A stretch of DNA of 64,000 nucleotides from Romanomermis culicivorax (taxonomy: Eukaryota > Nematoda > Enoplea > Mermithida > Mermithidae), in NCBI GenBank assembly GCA_963922205.1, contig CAWUHX010000300.1, forward strand, positions 310,001-374,000, in the 5' to 3' direction. Each line of letters begins with the position of its first letter. The stretch's first letter is position 1. Below, piece by piece: positions 40,562-51,540 of the stretch. A model generated the notes under the pieces. The model did no database searches and was not told where the DNA came from. It saw only the letters and a program-made list of their open reading frames with translations. The position numbers and the translations under genes were made by a program.

Positions 40562-43171
40562 AATGAAATGTACCCTTTTCAATGCTCGTAGTCTAGCTAA
40601 CAAATTAATTGATTTTAATCATATTCTTGAATCTGGAATTTTTGATAATAGTCTTTGTGGTGGAAACATGGCTGACTGAGAACTTTGTTGATGGTATATT
40701 TCTGATACCTTCATATGGTGTATTAAGATGCGATCGTAAGAACAAGAGAAGTGGAGGAATTTGCATTGTTTACCGAAAAAAATCTGAGAATATCTTTAGT
40801 GTTAACCTCTGCTGCTGATTCCATCCAGGGCATTTTGATATCTGACATTCATACAAAATTGGGAATTGTTCAAATTTTCCTTGTCTATAGGCCACCCTCA
40901 TCCGATGTAAATCATATAGAGAGTCTAAATACACTGCTCATGAAATACGGTATTAGATATCCTTGGTGATTTTAACTTGCCGCAACTACTTCTCAAAAGT
41001 AAATAGGAAGAAATGTCCGTTATATCGATGTTGATGTATGATATTCTTGCTGATACTTTGTTTGAGTCGTACACAAATAATCCCACCAGGAATATGAACT
41101 TTCTTGATCTCATATTCTGTAATGTAAAATCATTAGTATCAAATGTGCAGAGTGCCCCATCTCTTTCTACAAGTGACCATGACTCTGTTACTTTATTTAT
41201 TCATGGTAAATTGCTCGATGAAACTCAATACTTTTTTATCCTGACTTTCGTAAGGCTGACTATGTTTTCTTGCAGGGATTTTTTTTTCCGCACAGTGCGG
41301 ATTTTTTTGTGGTCGTGCGGAAAATTTTTTGAGAGTTTTCCGCACGGAACGGAAATTTTTTAATGTTTTTAGTGGTTTATAATGGTGGTGAGAAAATTTT
41401 TCTGGCCGATTTCCGCAAGATGCGGAAAGACCGGTGCGGAAAAAAACCCTGTTTCCTTGTCGATCTTTTTTGCTGAAGTGAATTGGTCTTTAGTCTTTTC
41501 CTCCTGTTCTAAGATAAATGATTCTTATGTCAATTTTCTATCTGTTTTGCAGCAAGGAATAGAACTTTATGTCCTCTTGGAGAAATTTTGTAGAAGGAAG
41601 AAACCTCTATTTCTAAAGAAGTTAGAGAAAGAGAAGCTATTTGTTGGAAAGAATCTAGACTCTTTCCCTCTATCCTTAACTGCACAAAATATAAAATGGC
41701 TAAAAATAAATTGAGATCAGAAACTAAAAGACATCAAATTGTGAAAGAGATGAATCGCGTTAAACCTGGAAACTTACGCCAATTTTATCAGTATGTGAAT
41801 AGTATAAGCTTTCCGCATCTATGGCTATTTCTGATCTTAAATATAGAGACATAATTGCCATAAAATCTATTGATAAAGCCGACTTGATGAATGATTATTT
41901 TCCCCCTATTTTTATCAAACTTGAAAATATTCCTGAGCCCAACCTTACTTCTGATAAAAAATTTGAACTTGAATTCTCTCTTTTTATTTCCTGGCTGTCC
42001 TTTCAGTGTTCAAAAATCTCAAACCAATGTTATCACTGGGTTCAGACAATTCATGTGCATTTTTTGATAGGAAACTTCACCTCGTTCTCTGTGAGCCATT
42101 GTCGACCATCTTTGAAGTCTCCTACAGGGCTGGAGAAATACTCGGTTTTTGGCGTAAAGCAATTATTGTTCTAATTTTCAAAAAAGGTGATTCCACAATG
42201 GTTGAAAATTACCGACCAATTTCTTTGCTGTATTTCATGCAAGGTCATGTAATCAATTACTAATTTGAATATGATGAAGTCGATTGAACATATGCATTTT
42301 CTGTCATCAAAACAGTATGGTTTCAGGAAACCTAAATCTTGTGCACTGCAGTTGTTGCATTGTAGAAATATATGATCTCGTTCACTTGACAAGAAAGTAC
42401 CAATGGATGCTATATATATATTGATTTTTGTAAAGCTTTTTACACTGTACCTCATGATATTCTCATTCAAAAGTTGATGAAGATCGGTATCCCCAGAATC
42501 TGTTTTCATTAGATTTCTTCTTTCTTGAACAACCGTCCAAGAGTTAAAGTTAAGTGTGTCATCTCAAAGTCATTGCCAGTAACTAGTGGAGTGCCCCAGG
42601 ATAGTGTGCTGGGATCTAGCCTATTTTTGATCTATATAAATGATTTGTGTACACCGGATCTTAGTAGTGAATTGGTGTTTCTTGCAGATGATCTCAAAAT
42701 TTTTAACCTATCAGTCAAATCAATTATTTTACAATCTGACCTAAACAAAATTGACCTCTGGTCTAAAGAAAATAGATTGAGTATAGCATTCAATAAATGT
42801 AATGTTCTGCATCTTGGTAAAACAATCCATGCATAAATAACAATCTTGATTACAGTAATATACCAAGTACAACACAAGCTACAGATGTAGGTGTTACAAT
42901 TACTGGTATGCTATCTAATTATGCTCACTGTAACCATATTTTCCGGAAAGGCCCTTTCACTGCTAATTTGATACTTCGTAAATTCTCCAGTAGAAATAAA
43001 AATGTACTTACAAAAGGTTCATTACTTATGTTAAACTTATATTAGAATATGCCACAGTAGTTTGGAATCCTAATCTCAAGCAAGATATCAAAAGGGTTGA
43101 GAAAGTTCAGCGGAGATTCACTGAGAGAATACTAGGTTATGATACTATATTATCTTATGATCATAGATATA
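40562..43171 (+). pseudogene. Decayed jockey/CR1-type LINE (endonuclease plus reverse transcriptase)
   Basis: Fragments in several frames give an AP-endonuclease (start MKCTLFNARSLANKL; VVETWLTENFVDGIF; FLVYRPPSSD; ILGDFNLPQ-like; SLSTSDHDSV with the catalytic Ser-Asp-His). Reverse transcriptase pieces follow (IIVLIFKKGDSTMVENYRPI; SGVPQDSVLGSSLFLIYIND; LVFLADDLKIF with the catalytic Asp-Asp). After that comes LILEYATVVWNPNL-like thumb sequence. Many stops and shifts break it, and a hAT-like MITE interrupts the endonuclease-to-RT linker at 41273-41451. Sequence from ~40090 to 40560 may hold ORF1 remnants. The element is cut off at 43172 by another repeat. Confidence 0.85.
41273..41451. mobile_element. 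hAT-like MITE, family D, in the LINE
   Basis: Terminal inverted repeats CAGGGATTTTTTTTTCCGCAC and CAGGGTTTTTTTCCGCAC (inverse of the right end). Internal CCGCACnnTGCGG hairpins. Flanks TTTTCTTG and TTTCCTTG are an 8-bp target duplication with one mismatch. Removing it restores contiguous LINE sequence. Confidence 0.8.
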
Positions 43172-45250
43172 ATGGAGCCCCGAAGTCTGGAGGGGGAGGG
43201 GGTCGGACGACTTTTTTTGGGCCGGGGGTCAGTAATTCCCAAAATTTTGGGGAAGGGATCTTTCAAGGGAAGAAATCATTTTTTCACGAAAAAGATCCGA
43301 AAAATTGTTCAAAAATGATAATTTTTTCCAAAAAGACCGAAAAATGTATTCATGGCGTGAAGCGCCCAAAAAATTCACATTTTTGATCATTTCCTCAAAA
43401 GACCCCATTTGAGAAAAAAACGGTGCTCCCCCAGGGTATTTTTTTGCACACAGCAACCAAATTTCGGGCTGTGCAACCAAATTTTTCTGCCAAGTTGCAC
43501 AGCGCAACTTGAGGCCTGACTGCTCTTTCGATTAGGTATTAGGGTTTTCTGTCTGGATATGCATTTTTAGGCGTTCTAAAACGTAAAAAAGTGAAAATTT
43601 TCAGGCGCTTTGCGCCGGATTTCAATTCATTTATAATTTTTTATAATATTCTAGCGCGCGGTTAGAAAAGGTTATTCTAGTTAGTGCTTATAGGTTCTAA
43701 TTGTCAACATATTATGGATAAATGTTTGATTCTGTATTGTTTGTTGACGAATTTGATGAAAACTAACATTTTTATGGTCATTTTCCCAAAAAATTTTTGC
43801 GATCTTCATAAAAATTTTGACTTTCATGTGATTAAAACCTTTTGAGTTTGGAAATTTTTGCCGATTGAAAAATCCAAATTCTTAGTGGCCTGCCTAATTT
43901 TTGAATTTTAGTTTGTCCGACTGAAAATTCATTAAATTCACTGAGAAATCAAACCTTCTGTCTGGGAAATAAAAGGTGAACAGATTCATTTTCCAGCGTT
44001 CTTGAATAACACATTACTCTACTATAGTCACATTAATCTTTTCATTTTCTCTCTAAAACTTAGAAAATTGGGTTTTAAATGTCTAAAACTGACGCAGATC
44101 GAATGAAATACTAGAAAACTAGTTTGCGATGGTTTTTCCGATAAATTTAAGCAAATTTATCGATTTTAGAGTGGGCAACCAAAATTTTTCCCCAAGTTGC
44201 ACATTGCAACCTGGCCTGTGCAAAAAAAACCCTGCTTCCCCCATAACTTCAGGTTTACCCCCCCCCCCCAACTGGTCGGACCCCCTACAGGTATGGACAC
44301 AGGATCAGGCATTTATCCACATACCTGTAAGAGGGACGACCAGTTGGGGGCATACATGTAATTGGGGGGGGAAGTGCTATGGGAACTCCCCTCCCCTCCA
44401 GAAATCGTCGACCATATGGCTAGCCATTGGGGGACCGCTCCCGGGATTTTCCAATCCAATGGTTAGCCATATGGTAGCTGGGTAGCTGTAGGGAGCCCCA
44501 TACTTTTCGTCGGAAAAATACCGAAAAATTTCAATTTTTTCTATTAAAAATGCAAATCTTTGAACGAAAAATGGTAAAAAACGTGAATTTTCTTGGCGCT
44601 TCGCGCCATGGATACATTTTTTCGGTCTCCTAGGGAAAAATGACTATTTTTTGAACTATTTTTCGTATACTTTTTTCGTGAAAAAATCGAATTTTTTTCC
44701 TTGAGAGACCCCTCCCCCCAAAAATTTGGGAATTACTGACCCCCGCCTCAAAAAAGTCGCCCAACCCGCCCCCCCCCAGACCTCGGGGCTCCGTTACATG
44801 TATGGTTGGGGGGAGGTGAATCCGAAATTTTGGGGGAGGGGGTCGAAAAAAGTCGAAATTTTTCCTAAAAAAGGCCAAAAACATACATTTTTTGCTAATT
44901 TTTTCCAAACTGGGGGGGATTGGGTATATAGTTAGCAAGTTGGAGGGGGGGTCCCCAACTCCTCCCAGTTACAGGTATGTTTATCCATTATATGTTGATG
45001 ATCAACAGCTATAAGCATTAGCTAAATTACATTTTCTAGCACCGCACTAGAATAATATAGAAAAGTTGAAATTCGACGTGCCGAAAAATTTTCACTACTT
45101 TCCATTTTATAACGCAAAAAATCCATCTCCAGATAGGAAACACTATAATTTAATCAAAAAGGAAGTCAGGCTTCAAGTTGTACCGCGCAGCTTGATAGAA
45201 AAATTTCGATTGCACAGTACGCAATTTACTTTCTGTGTTCAAAACAAGCC
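43172..45250. repeat. Repeat mosaic, GGAGCCCC and CATACCTGTAA families
   Basis: No gene is seen. Inverted copies of one repeat start GGAGCCCCGAAGTCTGG (43174) and end, in inverse, at 44797 (CCAGACCTCGGGGCTCC). Both carry GGGGGTCAGTAATTCCCAAA. Other pieces include CATACCTGTAAGAGG near 44323, AACTGGTCGGACC near 44271, AGTTACAGGTATG near 44966, and CAGGG/CCCTG ends near 44229. These are short non-autonomous elements nested in one another. Confidence 0.6.
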
Positions 45251-45255
45251 TGATT

Positions 45256-46075
45256 TGGAAGCCAGTGTTGCCAGATCAAATTTTTAGGGAATGCCAGATT
45301 TTTCAGCAAATAGTGCCAGAAAAATGTCAGATCGGTTTCAAATAATGCCAGATTTTTAATGCTAAAAATAACGGAACAAATACTCTCATTGAGCATAAAA
45401 ATCACAAAATTGATACCACAACAGAAACTTTATTCAATAATTTGCACATAACAGAAGCTCTAAATGTTTGAACATCAACAAGATTCATAAAATCAACTCC
45501 AGAGCAAGCATCACTAGTCACAACATCACATTCATATATAGGAAGAGCTCAAAATCTTTTTTACATTTCCAGATTTTTCTCGCCAAAAACAATGATTTGG
45601 CGTAAAAAACAATGGACTGCCTTGTGGCGCCCTCCCCAGCCACATACATATCTTTAAATGATTTTTCAGTGAGCCTTTTGCGTGCAACTTTTTTGTGAAG
45701 ACATGCAACGCGATTATATGCACAGGATACACAAAAACCACAGTCCAAAATCTTTTTTGAGAGCAAAACGAACATTGAACAATGAATTCATTGTTCAATG
45801 ATCGTTTAATATGAATGTGATGTTGTAACTACGAATCAATTGAAAATCAGAAAACAAATTATTTCGTTCAATTCTGCAGTAAACTTGAGCTGAAAACTGG
45901 AATGCAGAGCCGGTAGAAACTTCGTTTCCAAATGATGCCAGAATTATGTCAAAAAAAGAACATTATGCCAGAATTATGCCAAAAATCAGAACAATACGCC
46001 AGAATTAGTGCCAGATTTGAATAATGCCAGATTGATGCCAGATGATTCTAACAGTGCCAGATCTGGCAGATACTA
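45256..46075. repeat. TGCCAGA-rich repeat block
   Basis: Begins CAGTGTTGCCAGATC and ends GCCAGATCTGGCAG. At least ten TGCCAGA motifs cluster within ~100 bp of each end in the same orientation. The centre (45440-45830) has a minus-strand frame with several Cys and His residues but no domain I can name. CAGTGTTGCC is a common hAT-type terminus; superfamily not certain. Confidence 0.45.
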
Positions 46076-46116
46076 TACCTGTAAGAGGTTCGACCAGTTG
46101 AGGGGGGGGGATAAAT

Positions 46117-46998
46117 CACCGATTCTTTTTCCTCGAAAATTTTTCCACATGAGAACCGGACCCGAAATTTTTTTCCTCATTTTTAAAAACGTTTATAATG
46201 TGGCTACGGATGCTTTTTATGCATTTTAGGAGCATACCAAAGCATTTTGTTGTATTTGGAGTCAGAAACCAGCAAAAATGAGGAAAAAATTGAGAAAATT
46301 CTGGTTATGTTGGTCAAAATCAGCTCAGGGACAATGTATTGGTGTTCTACAGGAGCGGGTGAAGCATGTTAACGATAGAGTTCTCAGGAATTTATCCGCT
46401 ATTAACATTTCTGTGGTTCCGAATGAAAATCAAATTAATGAAGTGTAATTTGTTTCAAATTCCGGCGCGGCGCCGGAAAAATTTTCGGGTTTTTATATTC
46501 TAAAACGCTAGAAAATAAATCTCTTCAATAGATATTCATGAACAGAAGTTCTCAGATCGCAGTCTAGAATGATGTCCTCAATTTTCATCTTCAACAAACG
46601 CAAAAGTTCAGGTTGCAAACGTTTAAAAAATTCCAAGCATCGAGAGAAAAAATTGAGAGAATTGATGAAAAATCTCAATTTTAGGTGACATAATTGACTG
46701 TTAACGATTAGAAAATGAAACGAGCTAACTTGATTGATAGAAACTGTTGAGCATTCATTAGTAAGTCAAAGTAGATATGCTAACGGCCTCACCTGATAGA
46801 AAATAGTTAAGATTATACCCATGACCGGCGCTGGAAAATTTTGAGATTTTGACCCTTTCATTTCAAGTCCACCAAAACGCATCTTTTCGGTTTTGAATTC
46901 CCCAAAATTTTTTCCACAATGAGAACCATACCCAAAATTTTTTTCCTCATTTCGAAATTTCGTTCCTCAAAAGACCCTATTTGAGGGGAAAAACGGTG
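46117..46998. mobile_element. hAT-like element, family C copy
   Basis: Starts CACCGATTCTTTTTCCTCG and ends GAGGGGAAAAACGGTG, matching the ends of the 54354-55383 element. Shared internal sequence includes TTATAATGTGGCTACGGATG and AAAACGCATCTTTTCGGTTT. Contains the GC palindrome at 46462-46476. No ORF. Confidence 0.75.
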
Positions 46999-47025
46999 GG
47001 GTAAATCCGAAATTTTGGGGGAGGG

Positions 47026-47115
47026 GCAGCGTTTTTTTTTTGCGCACGGACATTTGTGCCAATTAGCACAAAGGGCCAAAAAAATTGTGCCAGTGGCACA
47101 AAAAATTTTTTTCAC
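47026..47115. repeat. TGTGCCAATTGGCACA-type hairpin repeat
   Basis: GCGTTTTTTTTTGCGCACGG followed by ACATTTGTGCCAATTAGCAC. Related copies lie at about 53215-53300 and 54085-54165, each with GTGCCAATTGGCACA palindromes and GTGCACAAAAAAAA. Likely a small TIR element. Confidence 0.55.
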
Positions 47116-47529
47116 TCTAAAAACGTGCTGAAAACCATAATACTGTTTTGTGCCAAAAGTTATAACAATATGCCCTGTTTTCGATCTAAATTGAGTCATT
47201 TTTTAAAGCTCAATTCGCACGTGCTTTTGTCCATGTCCATGAGCTTTCCTGTATTATTGATATTTTTTGTATTTCTTTGCATTTAATAAATTTCTTTTCT
47301 TTCTTTATTTTAAGTTTGATAAAAACTAACTAAAGATACTTTCACCGCATTCATTTGCATAAAAATCGTGCCTATTTTCTCTAACCACGTCAGCGAGATA
47401 AGAAAAACTGATCTAAAAGAATGTTTCTACGATCCGAAAAGAAATTGAATGCATCGAAAATTCAGATATTTTTATAGACTTTTTGTCATGAAGTTTTCCT
47501 TTACTTTTCGGCCTCCTTTCCTAACAACT

Positions 47530-48001
47530 ATATTGATGATGATGTTTGTTTACTAGTCGAAGACAAAAGAAGCAGATATAAAAAATCCATAGAGTATTAC
47601 GGTGAAACACTAAAAAAAATTTTGAGACGGAACAAATGTAAAAAGAAAATACACAAGGATCGTGAGAAGAAAAAAAAATATCCAAAAATTAGACAAGGTT
47701 AAAAAACGGAAATAAAACTGAACGAAAGTTTTAACGTAATATAAGTTCGAAATGAACAAACTACTGTAAAGACAAGTTCGATTAGTCTAGGAAGCGCAGG
47801 TTACAAAGTGTAACGAACTAACGCGCTCCCCCATGGAATTTGGAAAAATCGATTTTCATAATTTTGTTCTTGAAACATTGCAAACTGGAAGAATTGATAG
47901 CATCTGAAGGAAGGTTATTCCATATATTGATATACCTATTACAAAAATCATATAATCTCAAATTGGATTTAGCTTTGCCAGTAATGAGCTTGAAATCATG
48001 T
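47530..48001 (-). mobile_element. 5'-truncated LINE copy (3' end only)
   Basis: Nearly the same sequence as 48560-49012, the 3' end of the larger LINE, up to a sharp break at 48001-48002. Encodes on the minus strand the last ~55 residues of the RT protein (ending NKIMKIDFSKF) and the 3' UTR. The tail is a (CAT)n microsatellite, typical of CR1/jockey-like elements. Confidence 0.8.
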
Positions 48002-48142
48002 TGGCTTAACGAAAGAAATTAGTGCTTAACGAATCCTAACTATCCCGTGTACTGTAAGCTACGCATGATTTGTGTAAACAACATTGATTGATTAAGCGAA
48101 AAAAATTCCATCAATTTTATTCAGGGTTTTTTTGCACAGGCA

Positions 48143-48311
48143 CATACCTGTAATTGGGGTGACCCCCCTCCCCAACTTGGCCAACTATATACCCAACCCC
48201 CCTCCCCAGTTTGGAAAAAATAAATAAATTTGCAAAAAGTGTGTTTTTTGGGAAAAATTTCGACTTTTTTCGACCCCCCCCCCCCAACTGGTCGGACCTC
48301 TTACAAGTATG
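48143..48311. mobile_element. Mini-element with CATACCTGTAA ends and G/C homopolymers
   Basis: Left end CATACCTGTAATTGGGG, right end GACCTCTTACAAGTATG (inverse CATACTTGTAAGAGGTC). The body holds C-runs, TTTGGAAAAAAT and GGGAAAAATTTCGAC. A second partial copy follows at 48330-48430. The same ends recur at about 38600, 44323, 46075, 51167 and 54310. Confidence 0.65.
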
Positions 48312-48559
48312 AACTGGTCGGATGACCTCTTACAGGTATGCATAGGCATACCTGTAATTAGGAGGGGGTTGAGAGGGGATCCCCCCCCCCCCCAACTTGA
48401 TCGACAGTATACTCAAATGTTGGGACTCCCACCCAACCCAACTTGATCAACCATATATCCAACCACCGTTTTTTTCCTCGATGATTTTTTCCGCATGAAA
48501 AGCGGACCCAAAATTTTTTTCCTTATTCTCCAAAACTTTTCCGCATTTTTAAAAACGTT

Positions 48560-51540
48560 TATGATGATGATGATGTTTACTATTCGAAGACAAAAGAAAG
48601 CAAATATAAAAAATCCATAGAGTATTACGGTGAAACACCAAAAACATTTTTAAGACGGAACAAATGTAAAAAGAAAATACACAAGGATAGCGAGAAAAAA
48701 ATCAAGAAATTAGACAAGGTTAAAAAAACAGAAATAAAACAGAACGAAAGTTTCAACGTAATGTAAGTTCGAAATGAACAAACTACTATACAAAGACAAG
48801 TTTGATTAGTCTAGGAAGCGCAGGTTACAAAGTGTAACGAACTAACGCGCTCCCACATGGAATTTGGAAAAATCGATTTTCATAATTTTGTTCTTGAAAC
48901 ATTGCAGACTGGAAGAATTGATAGCATTTGAAGGAAAGTTATTCCATATATTGATATACCTATTACAAAAATCATATAATCTCAAATTGGATTCAACTTT
49001 GCCAGTAATGAGCTTGAAATCATGTTCGCGACGAGTGTTCTCATTAGAGTTTAGCATAAAGAAATCATTTTTGTCAATGCAAGTGTGATCTCTGATAATT
49101 TTGTACATTAAAGAAAGAGCAGCTAATAATCTGCGGGTTTCAAGTCGTTCTTGATGAAGAGCTTTTAGACGTTCTTCATAAGAAAGGCCAGAGTTTTTAC
49201 CAAATAATCTCTTGGTAAACTTCCGTTGTACATTTTCGATCAGTAGAATTTTATTCATGTGAAAAGGATTCCACACAGTGGAGCAGTACTCAAGTATAGG
49301 TCAGACATATGTATTGAAGGCTTTAATTAGAACTGATTTATTTCTTGAAGTAAAAGCTTTCAAGATTAAGGAACTCCGTTGGTGAGCTCTGTTCACGATT
49401 GAGTTGATATGATTTTTTGAAGATAAATTGTGAGAAATAAGCACACCGAGATCTTTGACAGTTTGCTCTTCATGGGGTAAATATCGGCTATCAAACTGAT
49501 AACAATGTGTAGGATTAGAATAACTAAGGTGGAGTACCTTACTTTTATCAGGAGAGATATCAAGCTGCCAGAGAGCAGACCAGGCAGAAATTCTATCAAG
49601 ATCTGCTTGGAGAATATGATTATTAGTAGAGGAGTTGAAAATTTTTACATCGTCAGCAAACAAAAACATATTGGACTTGATGTTGTCAGAAAGATCATTT
49701 ATATACAACAGGAATAGTGTTGGTCCCAAGACGCTGCCTTGTGGAACACCACTTGTGACAGAAAAGAATTCAGAGAAATTAGTTTCTATATTAACTCGTT
49801 GGTAGCGTTTTAACAGAAAAGCAGAAATCCAACTTTTTAGGGAATCAGATATACCATAACCTGCTAGTTTAAGTAATAATTTAGAGTGAGATACAGAATC
49901 AAAGGCTTTTTGAAAATCTATGTAGACACAATCCAAAAAAATACCACAATCAATATTTCTTGTCCATTCATTTTTACATTTTAGAAGCTGTAGTTCACAA
50001 GATTTACTGGGCGAGAAACCATATTGGTGTTGAGTTAGAAGAGAATTAGATTTCAGATAGCTGATCAGAGAATTGTTCACGATAGATTCCATAATTTTAC
50101 AACTAACACAGCAGAGGGATATAGGCCTGTAATTAGAAGTAAGAGAGCGATCACCTTTCTTGAAGATTGGTATTAGATTTGCTTGATTCCAGAAACTAGG
50201 AATTGAAGAAGTTTGGAAGGAAACTTCAAAAATACTGGTTAAAGGAATGGCTAGGTGGTGTGCCAGTTTTTTGTAGAAATATGCACATAAACCGTCAGGT
50301 CCAAGAGCATAGAAGGAATTCATTTTTCCAATTGCAGTAGTGACTAGTTCAACAGAGAATCGCACAGATGTAAGTTTTGACTTGGTTCTTAAGGGAAAAT
50401 CAGGAATAGAACAATCACCAATCTTGAAGACTGATAAGGAATAATCGTTGAATAATCCCCTGATTTCTTTTGGATCATGAACAACAGTATGGGCATCTTT
50501 TCGTATGGGGGGGGGGGGGGATTTGACTAATGGTGCTCAATTTAGAGTTTACAAAATTATAAAAGGATTTAGGGTTATTTTTGCGAATTATTTTCTCTTC
50601 AATAAAAGCCTGATGAGTAGAGATTAATATCTTCAAGTGTAAAGAATGAGACTTGTATTTTAGTTTATCTGCAATAGTTCTAGATGATTTGTACCTTCTC
50701 CGTAGAGACAACTTTTTAGAGAATGCCTTCTTAATATTTTTAGGATAGCATATTGTATTTGATCTGGGTTTAAAGAGAGGAGTATGTGCTATAATTATGG
50801 GTTTGAGAACATTGAGGAAGGTGCAGAACATATCATTAACATTTGTACATCTGGAGAAAATGTCTGGCCAAGATATCAGATTGAGTTTGTAGCCAATTTC
50901 TGCATAGTTGGCTTTACTAAAATTCAACAACGGACTCTTTTGACATAGCTTCATTTTATCAGATAATAAAATTTTGAAATTAACACAGCAGTGATCACTA
51001 GTAGAGAAGGGAGCAGAAATATTAACATCAAAAACTGAGTTGTCACCAAAAACAAGATCAAGTACGCTATTTTCGTGTGTAGGTTCCAATACAAACTGAT
51101 TCAAACCTAGGCTTGAGATGGATTCGACAAAATTCATATGAATTCCTTCATTGGGGTGAGATAGGTCATACCTGTACTTGGGGGGTTGGGAAGGACCCCC
51201 CCATACCTGTAAGACCTCCGAAAAGTTGGGGGGGGGGGGGTAAATCCGAAATTTGGGGGGGGGGGGTAGAAAAAAGTCGAAATTTTTCTCAAAAAAAGCC
51301 AAAAAACATACACTTTTTTGCAAATTTTTTTAATTTTTTCCAAACTGGGGGAGGGGTTGGGGGGAAATGATTTTGGGTACAGGGTTGGTCAAAAAAAAAA
51401 TTGTTTTTTTGTTTTATGTTTTTGGCCTTTTTTGGGAAAAATTTCGACTTTTTTCTACCCCCCCCCCAACTGGTCGGAGGTATTACAGGTATGAGATAGA
51501 TCTAACCAATTTAGCCTCGGTAAATTATATTAAAGATTAA
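48560..51540 (-). pseudogene. Jockey/CR1-type LINE with long RT frame, one in-frame stop and one insertion
   Basis: Minus-strand order: endonuclease C-terminus (YNLPRLNWLDLSHPNEG, LEPTHENSVLDLVFG, PFSTSDHCCVNF with the catalytic SDH) up to 50475. Reverse transcriptase follows at 50365-49301 with fingers KKGDRSLTSNYRPISL, motif A VYIDFQKAFDSV, motif B SGVPQGSVLGPTLFLLYIND and motif C LFADDVKIF. After the thumb, a TGA (49303-49301) sits where relatives have Arg. The frame then continues (LEYCSTVWNPFH) to the natural stop at 48842. The 3' tail is CAT repeats near 48560. The N-terminal endonuclease half is missing, and a 327-bp element sits at 51165-51491. One fragment in the linker is lost around 50366-50510. 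Confidence 0.9.
51165..51491. mobile_element. CATACCTGTA-type insertion in the LINE endonuclease, flanked by TGAGATAG
   Basis: TGAGATAG occurs at 51157-51164 and again at 51492-51499, exactly flanking the insert. Deleting the insert and one copy restores the LINE frame across ...LDLSHPNEG. Ends carry TCATACCTGTA and TTACAGGTATGA. Internal runs of G and a second CATACCTGTAAG suggest two nested copies. An 8-bp duplication points to hAT-type insertion. Confidence 0.8.

Noticed and set aside
51113-51370. Gly/Trp-rich frame near 51113-51370 and Pro-rich frame opposite
   Set aside because: Produced by poly-G/poly-C tracts of the inserted mini-element.
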